DNA of 64,000 nucleotides from Morganella morganii (lineage in GTDB: Bacteria; Pseudomonadota; Gammaproteobacteria; Enterobacterales; Enterobacteriaceae), in assembly GCF_003996855.1 (NCBI RefSeq), contig NZ_NRQY01000001.1, positions 543,222-607,221 of the forward strand, in the 5' to 3' direction. A model generated the notes under the pieces. It saw only the letters and a list, made by a program, of their open reading frames with translations, searched no databases and had not been told where the DNA came from. Positions 19,069-28,076 of the stretch are shown here, one piece after another (positions within the stretch are counted from its first letter, which is position 1; each line of letters opens with the position of its first letter). The position numbers were made by a program, and so were the translations under genes.

Positions 19069-21153
19069 ATGATGAGAAACAAATTAGCAGGATGGCTGTT
19101 GTTATTACCGCTTCTTCTCACCGCGTGGGGGGCATTTCAGTATTGGCGGATCAGTGAGGGATATCAGGCTTACCAATATATCATGGCGGATAAAGCGGAA
19201 CTTCAGCGTCTGATTGCTGACGATCCGAATACACAAATCACCTACGATGACGGGGAAACCGGTTCCGCCGGTCAGCAACTGGGAATGATTAACCGCGAGC
19301 TGAATAAATACAGCGATGAGATTACTGTGATTCTGGTCCGGGCGGGCGTCAGTAAAGGGACTATTGCCACCGGGATTTTATCTCTGCTGTTTGGTGCCGG
19401 GGCGATTTATCTTTGTATCAGCAGCGGCCGGACTGCCCGTAACTCCCGCGATGACCTGCTGAAAGTCTTTGCCCGCTGCCGCAAATTGCTGCCGTTTATT
19501 CTGACCGGGCAGATGACGCTGATCGGCCTGAGTATTATTTGTGTGATGGCCTATGAAGCCCTGTGGTTCGCCGGTAGCTTCGTGTTGAGCGGCGGCGGTG
19601 CGAAAATCATGATCTTTATTCTGATCAGTATTGTGCTGATCATCTGGTATATCATCAAAGGTCTGTTTAAGTTGCGCAAGAGTTTTGCCATGTTCCGCAG
19701 CGATCCGTCTGATGTGACCGGGCATGCCGTCAGCCGTGAGGAAGCGCCGGGGTTGTGGCAGTGGGTGGATGAGATTGCCGCAAAAGTCGGCACGACGCCG
19801 CCGGATCATATTATTGCCGGTATGACGGAATGCTTCTATGTGACATCCCACAGCATTAATCTGAATGAAAATCAGCTGATTGAAGGGAAAACCCTGTACT
19901 TCCCGCTGCTCTATTCCGCACTGCTCAACCGTGAGGAAGCCAGTGCCGTTATCGGGCACGAACTGGGGCATTTTACCGGTGAAGATACCACTTACAGTCT
20001 GAATTTTGCGCCGATCTATGCCGGTATGAGCCACAGTATTTCGCTGGTGGCTAATGAGGTTCAGGATTACTACAGTAAAGTGATTATGAGTCCGTCAGTG
20101 TATCTCGGGATCTTCTTCCTGGAGCAGTTTGATTTCGCCGTCAGTCACTGGAGCCGTATCCGTGAACTGGAAGCGGATAAAGCCGGGGCATCGGTCAGTT
20201 CACCGGCGGCAGTCTCTTCATCACTGCTGCGTATTTCTGCGGTCAGTGAGGTGGTTTCTGAAACTCTGGGTGAGCTGTATGAAGGCACTCTGAAAACCGA
20301 TGACCTGCTGCCGGTGGTGATGGCGCGCCTGCGTGAGCGTGGTGTGCCGGAAGCCGCGCAGTTCCTGAATGAGGCAACCAGCCATCCGAGTGACACGCAT
20401 CCGCAGACCCGCACCCGTATTGAAGCGCTGTCACAGGATATCAGTGATGAGCTGCTGGCTGCTGCGGCCCGGGAAGTGCAGTCAGATGATTACGCCAATA
20501 TTGCGGATCTGTTCACGGATGCCAAAGCTATCTCCATGATGCTGACGGCATCACTCTCCGGCATGGTCGCGGAGTACACCACACAGCGGACAGAAGCACT
20601 GGAAACCCTGCTGCATGAATCTGATGCGGCTGATGAGGTAATTATCAGTGAGCGGCGGAAAACATTCCGGTTGATGTTTATCTTTGGCCTGGTGGTCGCG
20701 GCCGGGATGGGGATCGCCACCGTGAAACTCGGTGCGGAAAACCTGGTCAGCTCCGGTGCGGTTCACGGCTTCTGGCTGTTGCTGCTGTTCTGGGGGGCGG
20801 CTTTTATGCACCGCGACAGAGGAAAAGCGCCGCTGTTTGCTTTCTGTCACGGGCAGATGGTCAGTGATAAGCTGGCACAGGCGTACCCGCTGCACTACAT
20901 TGTTGATTATGACATTGCGGAAACCTACGGAGCGGCGACACTCACACTGTATGTGGCTGATGGTGCACCGGCACCGGTCATGTCTGCAAAAAATCGTTTC
21001 TTTAAATATGATGTTAAAAAACAGAAGCTGATGATCATGATGGCCGGTGTCCGTATCTGGCAGGGAAAATCATTGTCTTTGCAGGAATTATCAGATCTGG
21101 TACACAGTCAGTTGCAGAAGGCACACGTAAAACATGAATTAGGGCAGTCATAA
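19069..21153 (+). CDS. Membrane-anchored M48 family metallopeptidase
   Basis: 694 aa. The zinc site is complete: H297-E-L-G-H301 in AVIGHELGHFTGEDT and the third ligand E368 in RELEADKAGA. Hydrophobic spans lie near residues 8-20, about 103-120, two spans around 140-200, and around 525-570, so the peptidase domain lies between membrane segments as in Ste24/HtpX-type proteins. The C-terminal 120 residues carry no domain I recognise. Not part of the E. coli gene order here. It has its own terminator, so it is probably separate from the operon that follows. A second ATG at 19072 is equally possible. Function is likely membrane protein turnover; substrate unknown. Confidence 0.82.
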   Translation: MMRNKLAGWLLLLPLLLTAWGAFQYWRISEGYQAYQYIMADKAELQRLIADDPNTQITYDDGETGSAGQQLGMINRELNKYSDEITVILVRAGVSKGTIATGILSLLFGAGAIYLCISSGRTARNSRDDLLKVFARCRKLLPFILTGQMTLIGLSIICVMAYEALWFAGSFVLSGGGAKIMIFILISIVLIIWYIIKGLFKLRKSFAMFRSDPSDVTGHAVSREEAPGLWQWVDEIAAKVGTTPPDHIIAGMTECFYVTSHSINLNENQLIEGKTLYFPLLYSALLNREEASAVIGHELGHFTGEDTTYSLNFAPIYAGMSHSISLVANEVQDYYSKVIMSPSVYLGIFFLEQFDFAVSHWSRIRELEADKAGASVSSPAAVSSSLLRISAVSEVVSETLGELYEGTLKTDDLLPVVMARLRERGVPEAAQFLNEATSHPSDTHPQTRTRIEALSQDISDELLAAAAREVQSDDYANIADLFTDAKAISMMLTASLSGMVAEYTTQRTEALETLLHESDAADEVIISERRKTFRLMFIFGLVVAAGMGIATVKLGAENLVSSGAVHGFWLLLLFWGAAFMHRDRGKAPLFAFCHGQMVSDKLAQAYPLHYIVDYDIAETYGAATLTLYVADGAPAPVMSAKNRFFKYDVKKQKLMIMMAGVRIWQGKSLSLQELSDLVHSQLQKAHVKHELGQS

Positions 21154-21172
21154 CCGGATACCGTACCAGATA

Positions 21173-21198
21173 AAACCTCCGCAAGGAGGTTTTTTTAA
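21173..21198 (+). terminator. Rho-independent terminator after M48 peptidase gene
   Basis: Stem AAACCTCC / GGAGGTTT with a GCAA loop and a run of seven T, 20 bases after the stop codon. Confidence 0.9.
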
Positions 21199-21296
21199 AT
21201 TTATATTCTGACTAATTATATTTTAAATACAGCTTAATAATTAATAGAAATTACAAATGATGCTGTTTTTCTTATTGTGTATTCCGGAGGGACGGA

Positions 21297-21992
21297 ATGA
21301 ATAAGATAAATACAGTACTATCAGATAAGCTGAAATCATTGAAAATAAGCACATCAACATTTGTTGATGTTATGGACGGGCTTAAAACCGGCAGTGTATT
21401 AAGTCATAAGTTACAATCACAGAATCTGACGAATTATTATCTTACCGGACAGGCTTATACCGTGCAGTGGAAAATTGTCCGCAAGAGTCACAATATTCTT
21501 GAACCGTTTCCGTCAACCTGGGAACAGGTGCGGGATTTCCTGGTTCCTGAATTACATACGGCAGAAAACCTGGTGTATGTTGCCGGCAGCGGAGAGTGCA
21601 TTTGTGACGCGGCATTAGCCGGCGGGATGAGCTGCACTTATTTCGAAAAGCTCGGTTTTTCCGGTGTGATAACCGGCGGTGCAGTCAGGGACGGACAGGA
21701 TCTTAATGCATTGTCCATACCGGTTATTGCCACGAATTTAACGCCGACAGATACTCAGGGCGCGTATTATGTATCTGAAACCGGCGGCAGTTGTCAGATA
21801 GAACAGACCATTATTCATACCGGCGATCTGATTATTGCGGACATTAATGGTGTGGTGGTGATCCCTTACTGCGATATTGAGGCTGTCATCAGTAAAGCGA
21901 TTGAAATAACAGAAATTGAAAATAATATGCTGGAAAAAATACGGCAGGGTGAACGGCTTCCTGATTTGATTACTGCCACAGGAAGAATCTGA
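21297..21992 (+). CDS. RraA-like / HMG-aldolase family protein, first gene of dihydro-aromatic-type operon
   Basis: 231 aa. It belongs to the RraA superfamily, which includes 4-hydroxy-4-methyl-2-oxoglutarate aldolases and oxaloacetate decarboxylases. The conserved segment is GFSGVITGGAVRDGQDL with R131-D132, preceded by the Gly-rich AALAGGMSC. A strong ribosome-binding site (GGAGGGA) precedes the ATG. It is followed at 19 bases by the BacA-like gene, then a cupin and a class II DAHP synthase, which hints at acting on a 2-oxo acid of that pathway. This is inference: RraA proteins have several activities, and the exact reaction cannot be read here. Confidence 0.78.
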   Translation: MNKINTVLSDKLKSLKISTSTFVDVMDGLKTGSVLSHKLQSQNLTNYYLTGQAYTVQWKIVRKSHNILEPFPSTWEQVRDFLVPELHTAENLVYVAGSGECICDAALAGGMSCTYFEKLGFSGVITGGAVRDGQDLNALSIPVIATNLTPTDTQGAYYVSETGGSCQIEQTIIHTGDLIIADINGVVVIPYCDIEAVISKAIEITEIENNMLEKIRQGERLPDLITATGRI

Positions 21993-22011
21993 ACTAATAA
22001 GGAAATAAAAA

Positions 22012-22545
22012 TTGTTAACTATTCATACACTCGGGCCGGGCGGAACGAATTGTGAAAAGGCTGCATATCACTGGCTGAGTGAAAATAATATTAAAGGCAA
22101 TGTAAAATTATACCCGACATTAGAATCAGCCACTGATAATGTGAGGCAAGATAATGACGGTATTTTGCTCGGCTGTATTGTATATCCAGATCTACACAAT
22201 ATTGTTTTTCAGAATTTAACCTAGCTGGAATTAAAGGCCTGTTTTGTTCTGGACACACACAACATGTTATTTGCCTCGCGCCATACGGATTATAACGATA
22301 TCCGCCATGTGGGATCACATCCGGCACCACAGCACTTGTTTGATGAACTGCCGTTGCTGAATAAAGAGGTGCGGAAAACCTTATTTACCTCTAATAGTGA
22401 ATCCGGCGTGCAGTGTGCGCACGGCGCGGTGGATGGCTGCATTACCACACTCAGCACGGCACAAAAATATCATCTGCATATTCTGCATATTCTGCATGAT
22501 TTTGGCCCGGTACCGATGGGCTTTTCCATTCATGCCCCTAAATAA
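22012..22545 (+). pseudogene. BacA-like prephenate decarboxylase, interrupted by in-frame TAG
   Basis: Reading through one TAG (22222-22224) gives about 177 aa in a single frame, from a TTG start with AAGGAAA upstream to TAA at 22543. The product resembles bacilysin BacA (prephenate decarboxylase, 204 aa) along its length: TIHTLGPGGTNCEKAA near the start (BacA: VNTLGPEGTSSEYAA), a TLESA segment, VGSHPAPQHLFDEL (BacA: VSHPSPINLIKYF) and AQKYHLHILHILHDFGPVPM (BacA: RQKYQLQFVKTFKSIPM). The Thr-Arg-Phe/Asp catalytic motif of prephenate dehydratases is absent, as in BacA. Family prediction: prephenate decarboxylated without aromatisation. Upstream and downstream halves stay in frame, so damage is limited to one codon; C-to-T change of CAG is the simplest cause. 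Could be a recent pseudogene, a suppressed stop, or a sequence error. Confidence 0.75.
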
Positions 22546-22567
22546 TTTGTTAACACAGGAGTGTATT

Positions 22568-22966
22568 ATGAGTTTAATCCCGGGAAATGAACTGCTTTCT
22601 TATTATATGGATTTAACCCGCAATGAAGGGGAAGAGAGTAAGGCACAGGCTAAATTTATTCACGGCACCGCTTTTACCATGACATTCTGGTCATTTAAAC
22701 CGGGTGCGGTGATCCCGCAGCATCAGCATGAACACGAAACCCTGACAACCGTATTGTCCGGCTCTCTGCGCCTGACAGTGGACGGAGAAACCATGATCCT
22801 GAGAGCCAGAGATTCCGGACTGGTACCATCCTGGGCGATTCATGATGCGGAAGTGCTCGAAGAATCCGAAGTGATTGATGTGTATACCCCGGTGCGGGAG
22901 GATTATGTCGCACGTCAGGAAGGGCGGTTCGAAACCTATCTCGCCACTTCGCAGGAACGAAAATAA
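22568..22966 (+). CDS. Small cupin protein, possible BacB-like isomerase
   Basis: 132 aa single-domain cupin. Metal-binding motif 1 is PQHQHEHETLTTVLSGSLRL (H52, H54 or H56, E57), and motif 2 supplies H92 in VPSWAIHDAEV. The start ATG at 22568 has AGGAG upstream. No signal peptide. Its position directly after the BacA-like gene parallels bacA-bacB in bacilysin synthesis, where the cupin BacB isomerises the dihydro-hydroxyphenylpyruvate double bond. BacB is a double cupin, so this is at most a one-domain counterpart. Function is inferred from context; the fold is clear. Confidence 0.78.
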   Translation: MSLIPGNELLSYYMDLTRNEGEESKAQAKFIHGTAFTMTFWSFKPGAVIPQHQHEHETLTTVLSGSLRLTVDGETMILRARDSGLVPSWAIHDAEVLEESEVIDVYTPVREDYVARQEGRFETYLATSQERK

Positions 22967-22987
22967 CAGAGATACAGGGAGCAGAGT

Positions 22988-24223
22988 GTGAAAAGACAAC
23001 AGGACGGGTACCCGTTGTGGTCGCCTTCCTTATGGACGCATTTTCCGGCTCTGCAACTGCCGGAGTACCCGGAACCGCAGGCCGTCGGCTATATCGTCCG
23101 GCAGTTGCAGACAGTACCGCCGCTGGTTACCACCACTGAAATTATCTCTCTGAGACGGGCGCTGGCACAGGTCAGTGCGGGACAGGGGCTCGTACTGCAA
23201 TGTGGTGACTGTGCTGAATCGTTTGCCTGTTGCAGGGAGGATGTGCTCACTGACTGGGCTGATACAGTAAGTACAATGTCCGATATTATCAGTGACGGAT
23301 TTTCTCTGCCGGTACTGAAAATCGGACGGATCGCCGGGCAGTATGCCAAGCCGCGCAGCAGTCCGGAAGAAACCCGCAACGGTGTGACACTACAGAGTTA
23401 TCGCGGGGATATTATCAATGGTGACGGATTTACTGCTGCGGCACGTATCCCCGCACCGGAACGGATGCTGGATGCCTATTATCGGTCGGCGGTAACACTG
23501 AATGCCCTGCACGGCAGTGAGCGGAAAGCCGGTTCAGATCCGCTGTTTGCGCCTTTTTATGTCAGTCATGAAGCGTTGCTGCTGCATTATGACAGCGCGC
23601 TGACCCGTCTCAGCCCGGCGGATAATCTGTGGTACAACTGTGCGGCACATACTGTCTGGCTGGGGGATCGCACCAGTGAACCGTCTCAGGCGCATGTGCA
23701 GTATCTGCGCGGTATTGAAAACCCGGTCGGTATCAAATGCGGGCCATCAATGACCGGCGAAAAACTGGCGAAGTTGCTGGAATTGCTGAATCCGGGCAAT
23801 CAGCCGGGAAAAATTATGCTGATTATCCGGATGGGTGCCGATCAGATAGCGGAGAAGCTGCCGCCGCTTATCCGCGAAGTTTCCGTGCGGCAAAGCCCGG
23901 TTGTCTGGCTGACAGACCCGATGCACGGTAATACCCGCAGTACCGCTGAGGGCCTGAAAACCCGTGATTTCCCTGTGATTTGCGAAGAGATCAGGGTATT
24001 TGTACAGCTTCTCAGAGAAGCAGGTCTGCATCCCGGTGGTCTGCATCTGGAAATGACAGGGCAGGCGGTGACGGAATGTACCGGCGGGCCGCAGGCACTG
24101 ACCGATAAGGACATCGGGCAGTGCTATAAATTCCTTTGTGATCCGCGGCTTAACCGGGTGCAGTCAGTTGCCCTGGCGCGGGTGGCGGCAGGATACCGGC
24201 AGAGTGATAAACAGGAAGGATAA
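22988..24223 (+). CDS. Class II 3-deoxy-7-phosphoheptulonate (DAHP) synthase, short PhzC-like type
   Basis: Condenses phosphoenolpyruvate and erythrose 4-phosphate, the entry step of the shikimate pathway. 411 aa, with class II motifs in order: LQCGDCAESFA, KIGRIAGQYAKPRS, YRGDIINGDGF, VGIKCGPSMT, IIRMGADQ, LTDPMHGNTRSTAEG, LHLEMTGQAVTECTGG, CDPRLNRVQS. Metal ligands C75, H313, E355 and D385 are all present. Enteric bacteria normally use class I enzymes (AroF/G/H), so this is an extra, unrelated enzyme. The length matches PhzC-type synthases, which lack regulatory insertions of the Mycobacterium enzyme. GTG start at 22988 with AGGGAG upstream; last gene of the operon. Confidence 0.9.
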   Translation: MKRQQDGYPLWSPSLWTHFPALQLPEYPEPQAVGYIVRQLQTVPPLVTTTEIISLRRALAQVSAGQGLVLQCGDCAESFACCREDVLTDWADTVSTMSDIISDGFSLPVLKIGRIAGQYAKPRSSPEETRNGVTLQSYRGDIINGDGFTAAARIPAPERMLDAYYRSAVTLNALHGSERKAGSDPLFAPFYVSHEALLLHYDSALTRLSPADNLWYNCAAHTVWLGDRTSEPSQAHVQYLRGIENPVGIKCGPSMTGEKLAKLLELLNPGNQPGKIMLIIRMGADQIAEKLPPLIREVSVRQSPVVWLTDPMHGNTRSTAEGLKTRDFPVICEEIRVFVQLLREAGLHPGGLHLEMTGQAVTECTGGPQALTDKDIGQCYKFLCDPRLNRVQSVALARVAAGYRQSDKQEG

Positions 24224-24226
24224 AAA

Positions 24227-24255
24227 AATCCCGGCGGGGAAACCCGGCCGGGATT
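24227..24255. terminator. Bidirectional terminator between DAHP synthase gene and pta
   Basis: Arms AATCCCGGC / GCCGGGATT around an 11-base loop, with a run of A before it (T-run on the minus strand) and TATTGT after it. It serves both convergent genes. Confidence 0.8.
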
Positions 24256-24284
24256 ATTGTCTGTGGCTTTTCAGTCAGCAGAAC

Positions 24285-26432
24285 TTATTTTTTCTTCGCT
24301 TCATCCTGAGCTGCCTGGATAGCAGTCAGTGCGATGGTGTACGCGATATCGTCAACTAACGCACCACGGGACAGGTCGTTAACCGGCTTGCGCATACCCT
24401 GGAGCATTGGTCCGATAGAGACCAGATCTGCTGAACGCTGAACCGCTTTGTAAGTGGTGTTACCGGTGTTCAGGTCAGGGAAGATGAAGACGTTTGCTTT
24501 ACCTGCAACCGGAGAGTCCGGTGCTTTGGTTTTCGCAACGTCAGCCATCACGGCGGCGTCGTACTGTAACGGACCGTCGATGCACAGGTCAGGACGTTTT
24601 TCCTTGGCAATGCGGGTCGCTTCGCGGACTTTCTCAACATCGTCACCCTGGCCGGAAGTCCCGGTAGAGTAAGAGATCATCGCAACGCGCGGATCGATAC
24701 CAAACGCTTTCACAGAGTCAGCAGACTGGATTGCAATTTCTGCCAGCTGTTCAGGGTTCGGGTCCGGATTGATTGCACAGTCACCGTAGACCAGCACTTC
24801 TTCCGGCATCAACATGAAGAACACGGAAGATACCAGTGAGCTGCCCGGTGCAGTTTTGATTAACTGTAACGGCGGACGAATGGTGTTCGCTGTGGTGTGA
24901 ACCGCACCGGAAACCAGACCGTCAACTTTATCCTGCTCCAGCATCATTGTACCCAGTACAACGTTGTCCTGTAACTGCTCGCGGGCAACGACTTCGGTCA
25001 TGCCTTTGCTTTTACGCAGTTCAACCAGACGCGGAACATACAGTTCGCGGATATCAGCCGGGTTAACCAGTTCGATACCGGTACCCAGAGTCACGCCCTG
25101 TGCATCTGCAACGCGGCGGATTTCTTCCGGATCGCCTAACAGTACGCAGGTCGCCAGACCACGTTCAGCACAGATAGCAGCGGCTTTGATAGTACGCGGC
25201 TCATCACCTTCAGGCAGAACAACGCGTTTTTTCGCTTTACGTGCCAGTTCGGTTAACAGGTAACGGAATGCCGGAGGTGACAGACGGTTAGGACGCTCAG
25301 AATCTGCAACCAGGGAATCGATCCATTTGGTATCGATGTGGCTTGCCACATAGTTCTGAACCAGTTCGATGCGCTCACGGTCATCCGCAGGGACTTCCAG
25401 GCTGAAGCTTTGCAGGTTCAGCGAGGTCTGCCAGGTATTGGTGTTCACAGTGAAGATTGGCAGGCCGGTTTCGAAAGCACGTTCGCACAGCTTAGCGATG
25501 CTGTCGTCGATTTCATAACCGCCGGTCAGCAGGATAGCACCAATTTCCACGCCGTTCATCGCTGCCAGGCAGGCAGAAACCAGCACGTCAGGACGATCAG
25601 CGGAAGTCACCAGCAGAGAACCCGGACGGAAGTGCTCCAGCATGTTAGGAATGCTGCGTGCACAGAATGTCACGGATTTGATGCGGCGGGTTTTGATGTC
25701 GCCTTCGTTGATGATTTTTGCGCCCAGGTGGTTCGCCATATCGACTGCACGGGTGGCAATCAGTTCGAAGTTCCACGGTACACTGCCGACAACCGGCAGA
25801 GGCAGGGATTTCAGGTCATCCGCGCTCAGCTGAGCGATAGTGGCTTTGGATGAATCATCAAAGATTTCAGACAGGTCAGGACGGGTACGGCCCTGCTCAT
25901 CAACCGGTGCGTTAACTTTGTTCACGATAACGCCGGCGATGTTGGTGTTCTTGTGACCACCGAATTCGTTGCGGATCAGTTCCAGACGCTCTTTGATTTC
26001 CGCTGCGGTGTCATTGCCCGGTGCTGTCACGAATACGATTTCCGCACCCAGAGTCTGGGCGATATCGTAGTTCAGGGACTGAGCATGCGGGTAGTTGCGG
26101 GTCGGTACCAGACCTTCAATCAGGATCACTTCCGCACCCTGAGTATGCTCGTGGTAACGGGCAACGATTTCTTCCATCAGAATATCTTTCTGATTGGTGG
26201 TCAGCATGGTTTCGACATAATCCATATCCAGCGGCTCTGCCATCTTCAGGGAAGAGTGAGCACGTAAGATCTGGGTGGTCTGATCTTCAATACCTGTACG
26301 GCGCGGCTGTGCAACCGGTTTGAAGAAACTCAGGCTGACGCCTTTTTGTTCCATTGAGCGGACAACCCCGAGGCTGACGCTGCTTAAGCCGACACTGGTG
26401 CCGGTAGGAATGAGGATAATAGTACGGGACAC
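24285..26432 (-). CDS. pta: Phosphate acetyltransferase
   Basis: Interconverts acetyl-CoA and acetyl phosphate. 715 aa, the long enterobacterial form: an N-terminal P-loop-like domain ([17 protein letters not shown]), a central DRTGG-type regulatory domain, and a C-terminal catalytic domain from about residue 390 ([53 protein letters not shown]). It lies 72 bases after ackA on the same strand, an acetate-overflow operon as in E. coli. Confidence 0.97.
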   Translation of the reverse strand: MSRTIILIPTGTSVGLSSVSLGVVRSMEQKGVSLSFFKPVAQPRRTGIEDQTTQILRAHSSLKMAEPLDMDYVETMLTTNQKDILMEEIVARYHEHTQGAEVILIEGLVPTRNYPHAQSLNYDIAQTLGAEIVFVTAPGNDTAAEIKERLELIRNEFGGHKNTNIAGVIVNKVNAPVDEQGRTRPDLSEIFDDSSKATIAQLSADDLKSLPLPVVGSVPWNFELIATRAVDMANHLGAKIINEGDIKTRRIKSVTFCARSIPNMLEHFRPGSLLVTSADRPDVLVSACLAAMNGVEIGAILLTGGYEIDDSIAKLCERAFETGLPIFTVNTNTWQTSLNLQSFSLEVPADDRERIELVQNYVASHIDTKWIDSLVADSERPNRLSPPAFRYLLTELARKAKKRVVLPEGDEPRTIKAAAICAERGLATCVLLGDPEEIRRVADAQGVTLGTGIELVNPADIRELYVPRLVELRKSKGMTEVVAREQLQDNVVLGTMMLEQDKVDGLVSGAVHTTANTIRPPLQLIKTAPGSSLVSSVFFMLMPEEVLVYGDCAINPDPNPEQLAEIAIQSADSVKAFGIDPRVAMISYSTGTSGQGDDVEKVREATRIAKEKRPDLCIDGPLQYDAAVMADVAKTKAPDSPVAGKANVFIFPDLNTGNTTYKAVQRSADLVSIGPMLQGMRKPVNDLSRGALVDDIAYTIALTAIQAAQDEAKKK

Positions 26433-26504
26433 ATGAACCTCTTATTTTTTCACAATTCGGTGTTCAAAATAAATCCGCCGGCGGTGGCCGGCGGAGAGCA
26501 AAGA

Positions 26505-27707
26505 TTATGCAGTCAGACGGGCTGCATCCTGTGCGATGACTAATTCTTCGTTAGTCGGGATCACCAGGGCAATGCTGCTGTCATCAGTGGTGATTTTGCC
26601 TGCGTTACCGAAACGGGCTGCCAGGTTACGTTCGTGATCCAGTTTGAAGCCCAGCAGAGCCAGTTTCTCCAGAGTGTGTTCACGAACCATCGCTGCGTTC
26701 TCACCGATACCGCCGGTGAAGATGATAGCGTCCAGACGACCTTCCATCAGCGTTGCATAACCACCGACGTATTTCGCCAGACGATGGCAGAATACATTCA
26801 TAGCACGGGTTGCATCAGCTTGTTTACCGTAGTTTTCTTCAACATAACGGCAGTCGCTGGTGACTTCGGTCAGACCCTGAAGGCCGGATTCTTTGGTCAG
26901 CATTTTGTTGATTTCTTCAACGCTCATGCCCATTGAATCATGCAGGTGGAAAATGATAGCCGGGTCGATATCACCGGAACGGGTACCCATGACCAGACCT
27001 TCCAGCGGAGTCAGACCCATAGAGGTGTCCACGCACTCGCCGTTAACGATAGCTGCAACAGAACCACCGTTACCTAAGTGGCAGGTGATCACGTTCAGTT
27101 CTTCAACCGGTTTGTTCAGCATTTTTGCTGCTTCACGGCTGACGAAGTAATGGCTTGTACCGTGGAAACCATAGCGGCGGATGCCGTGGTCTTTGTACAG
27201 GCTGTACGGCAGGGCATACAGGTAAGCTTCTTCAGGCATGGTCTGATGGAAAGCGGTATCGAAAACACCGACGTTTTTATCAGCCAGGTGAGGGAAGGCT
27301 TTCAGTGCTTCTTCCACGCCTAACAGGTTAGCCGGGTTATGCAGCGGAGCGAATGCTGAGCATTCTTCCATTGCTTTGATAACTTCGTCAGTGACGATAA
27401 CAGAGTGAGCGAATTTCTCACCGCCGTGAACCAGACGGTGGCCGATGCAGCCGATCTGTGCTGACAGTTCAGGTTTCGCACCCATGATATCTTTCACGAT
27501 GAAACGCAGTGCTTCGCTGTGAGCAGCGCCCGCGCCTAATTGTGCTTCGTGTTTAGCACCATCCATTTTCCACTTGATACGTGCTTCCGGCAGGTTGAAG
27601 CATTCTGCCAGACCCGTCAGATATTCATCACCAGTTGTAGGGTCAATGATCGCAAATTTCAGTGAAGAACTACCGCAGTTAAGTACCAGTACCAGCTTAC
27701 TTGACAT
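26505..27707 (-). CDS. ackA: Acetate kinase
   Basis: Makes ATP and acetate from acetyl phosphate. 400 aa, same length as E. coli. ASKHA-fold motifs: [15 protein letters not shown] at the start, [38 protein letters not shown] and [21 protein letters not shown] precedes the ATG. First gene of ackA-pta. Confidence 0.98.
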   Translation of the reverse strand: MSSKLVLVLNCGSSSLKFAIIDPTTGDEYLTGLAECFNLPEARIKWKMDGAKHEAQLGAGAAHSEALRFIVKDIMGAKPELSAQIGCIGHRLVHGGEKFAHSVIVTDEVIKAMEECSAFAPLHNPANLLGVEEALKAFPHLADKNVGVFDTAFHQTMPEEAYLYALPYSLYKDHGIRRYGFHGTSHYFVSREAAKMLNKPVEELNVITCHLGNGGSVAAIVNGECVDTSMGLTPLEGLVMGTRSGDIDPAIIFHLHDSMGMSVEEINKMLTKESGLQGLTEVTSDCRYVEENYGKQADATRAMNVFCHRLAKYVGGYATLMEGRLDAIIFTGGIGENAAMVREHTLEKLALLGFKLDHERNLAARFGNAGKITTDDSSIALVIPTNEELVIAQDAARLTA

Positions 27708-28076
27708 GGAATTACCTATAATCTTGTTGTGGATAAGTCTTATGTGTATTAAGACAGTGGTTAAAACGTAATCTAACTAAGCGTAGCGCAATATTTCAGC
27801 GCCGTTCATGATTAACATCATGCAATTTTTATATTGAACGATAAATCATCGCTGCAATCTGTTGTCTGAGGCGTGATGGTGTAAAAACACACATTTTGCC
27901 CTTGAAAAAGGTGGCATCAGACAAAATAATTAACTCAGGATTATTTCACCGTGATTAAACGGGCGTAGCATACCCGCAGATGACAGCAATTTCAAAATAT
28001 ACTTAATCCTACAAAAATATTTTGACTGAATGTAGCCATATTTTAATTATTATGTTTTTTATTGATTGAGGTCATA
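27708..28076. other. Divergent control region ackA / yfbV
   Basis: 369 bases, AT-rich, no gene supported. It must hold promoters for ackA (minus) and yfbV (plus). The only clear motif is an FNR-like inverted repeat at 27807-27822. Confidence 0.6.
27807..27822 (-). promoter_or_regulatory. FNR-like inverted repeat upstream of ackA
   Basis: CATGAT-TAAC-ATCATG: perfect 6-base arms with the 4-base spacing of an FNR box (TTGAT-N4-ATCAA), mismatching the consensus only at the outer base of each half-site. It lies 100 bases before ackA, whose E. coli homologue is activated by FNR. Assignment is inferred. Confidence 0.4.

Noticed and set aside
22012..22545. Reading the interrupted gene as a stand-alone prephenate dehydratase (PheA-type)
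   Set aside because: It lacks the Thr-Arg-Phe/Asp catalytic motif and an ACT domain; the blocks present fit BacA better.
22264..22545. Treating the part after the TAG as a separate small gene starting at ATG 22264
   Set aside because: It is in the same frame as the first part, has no ribosome-binding site, and completes the BacA-like homology.
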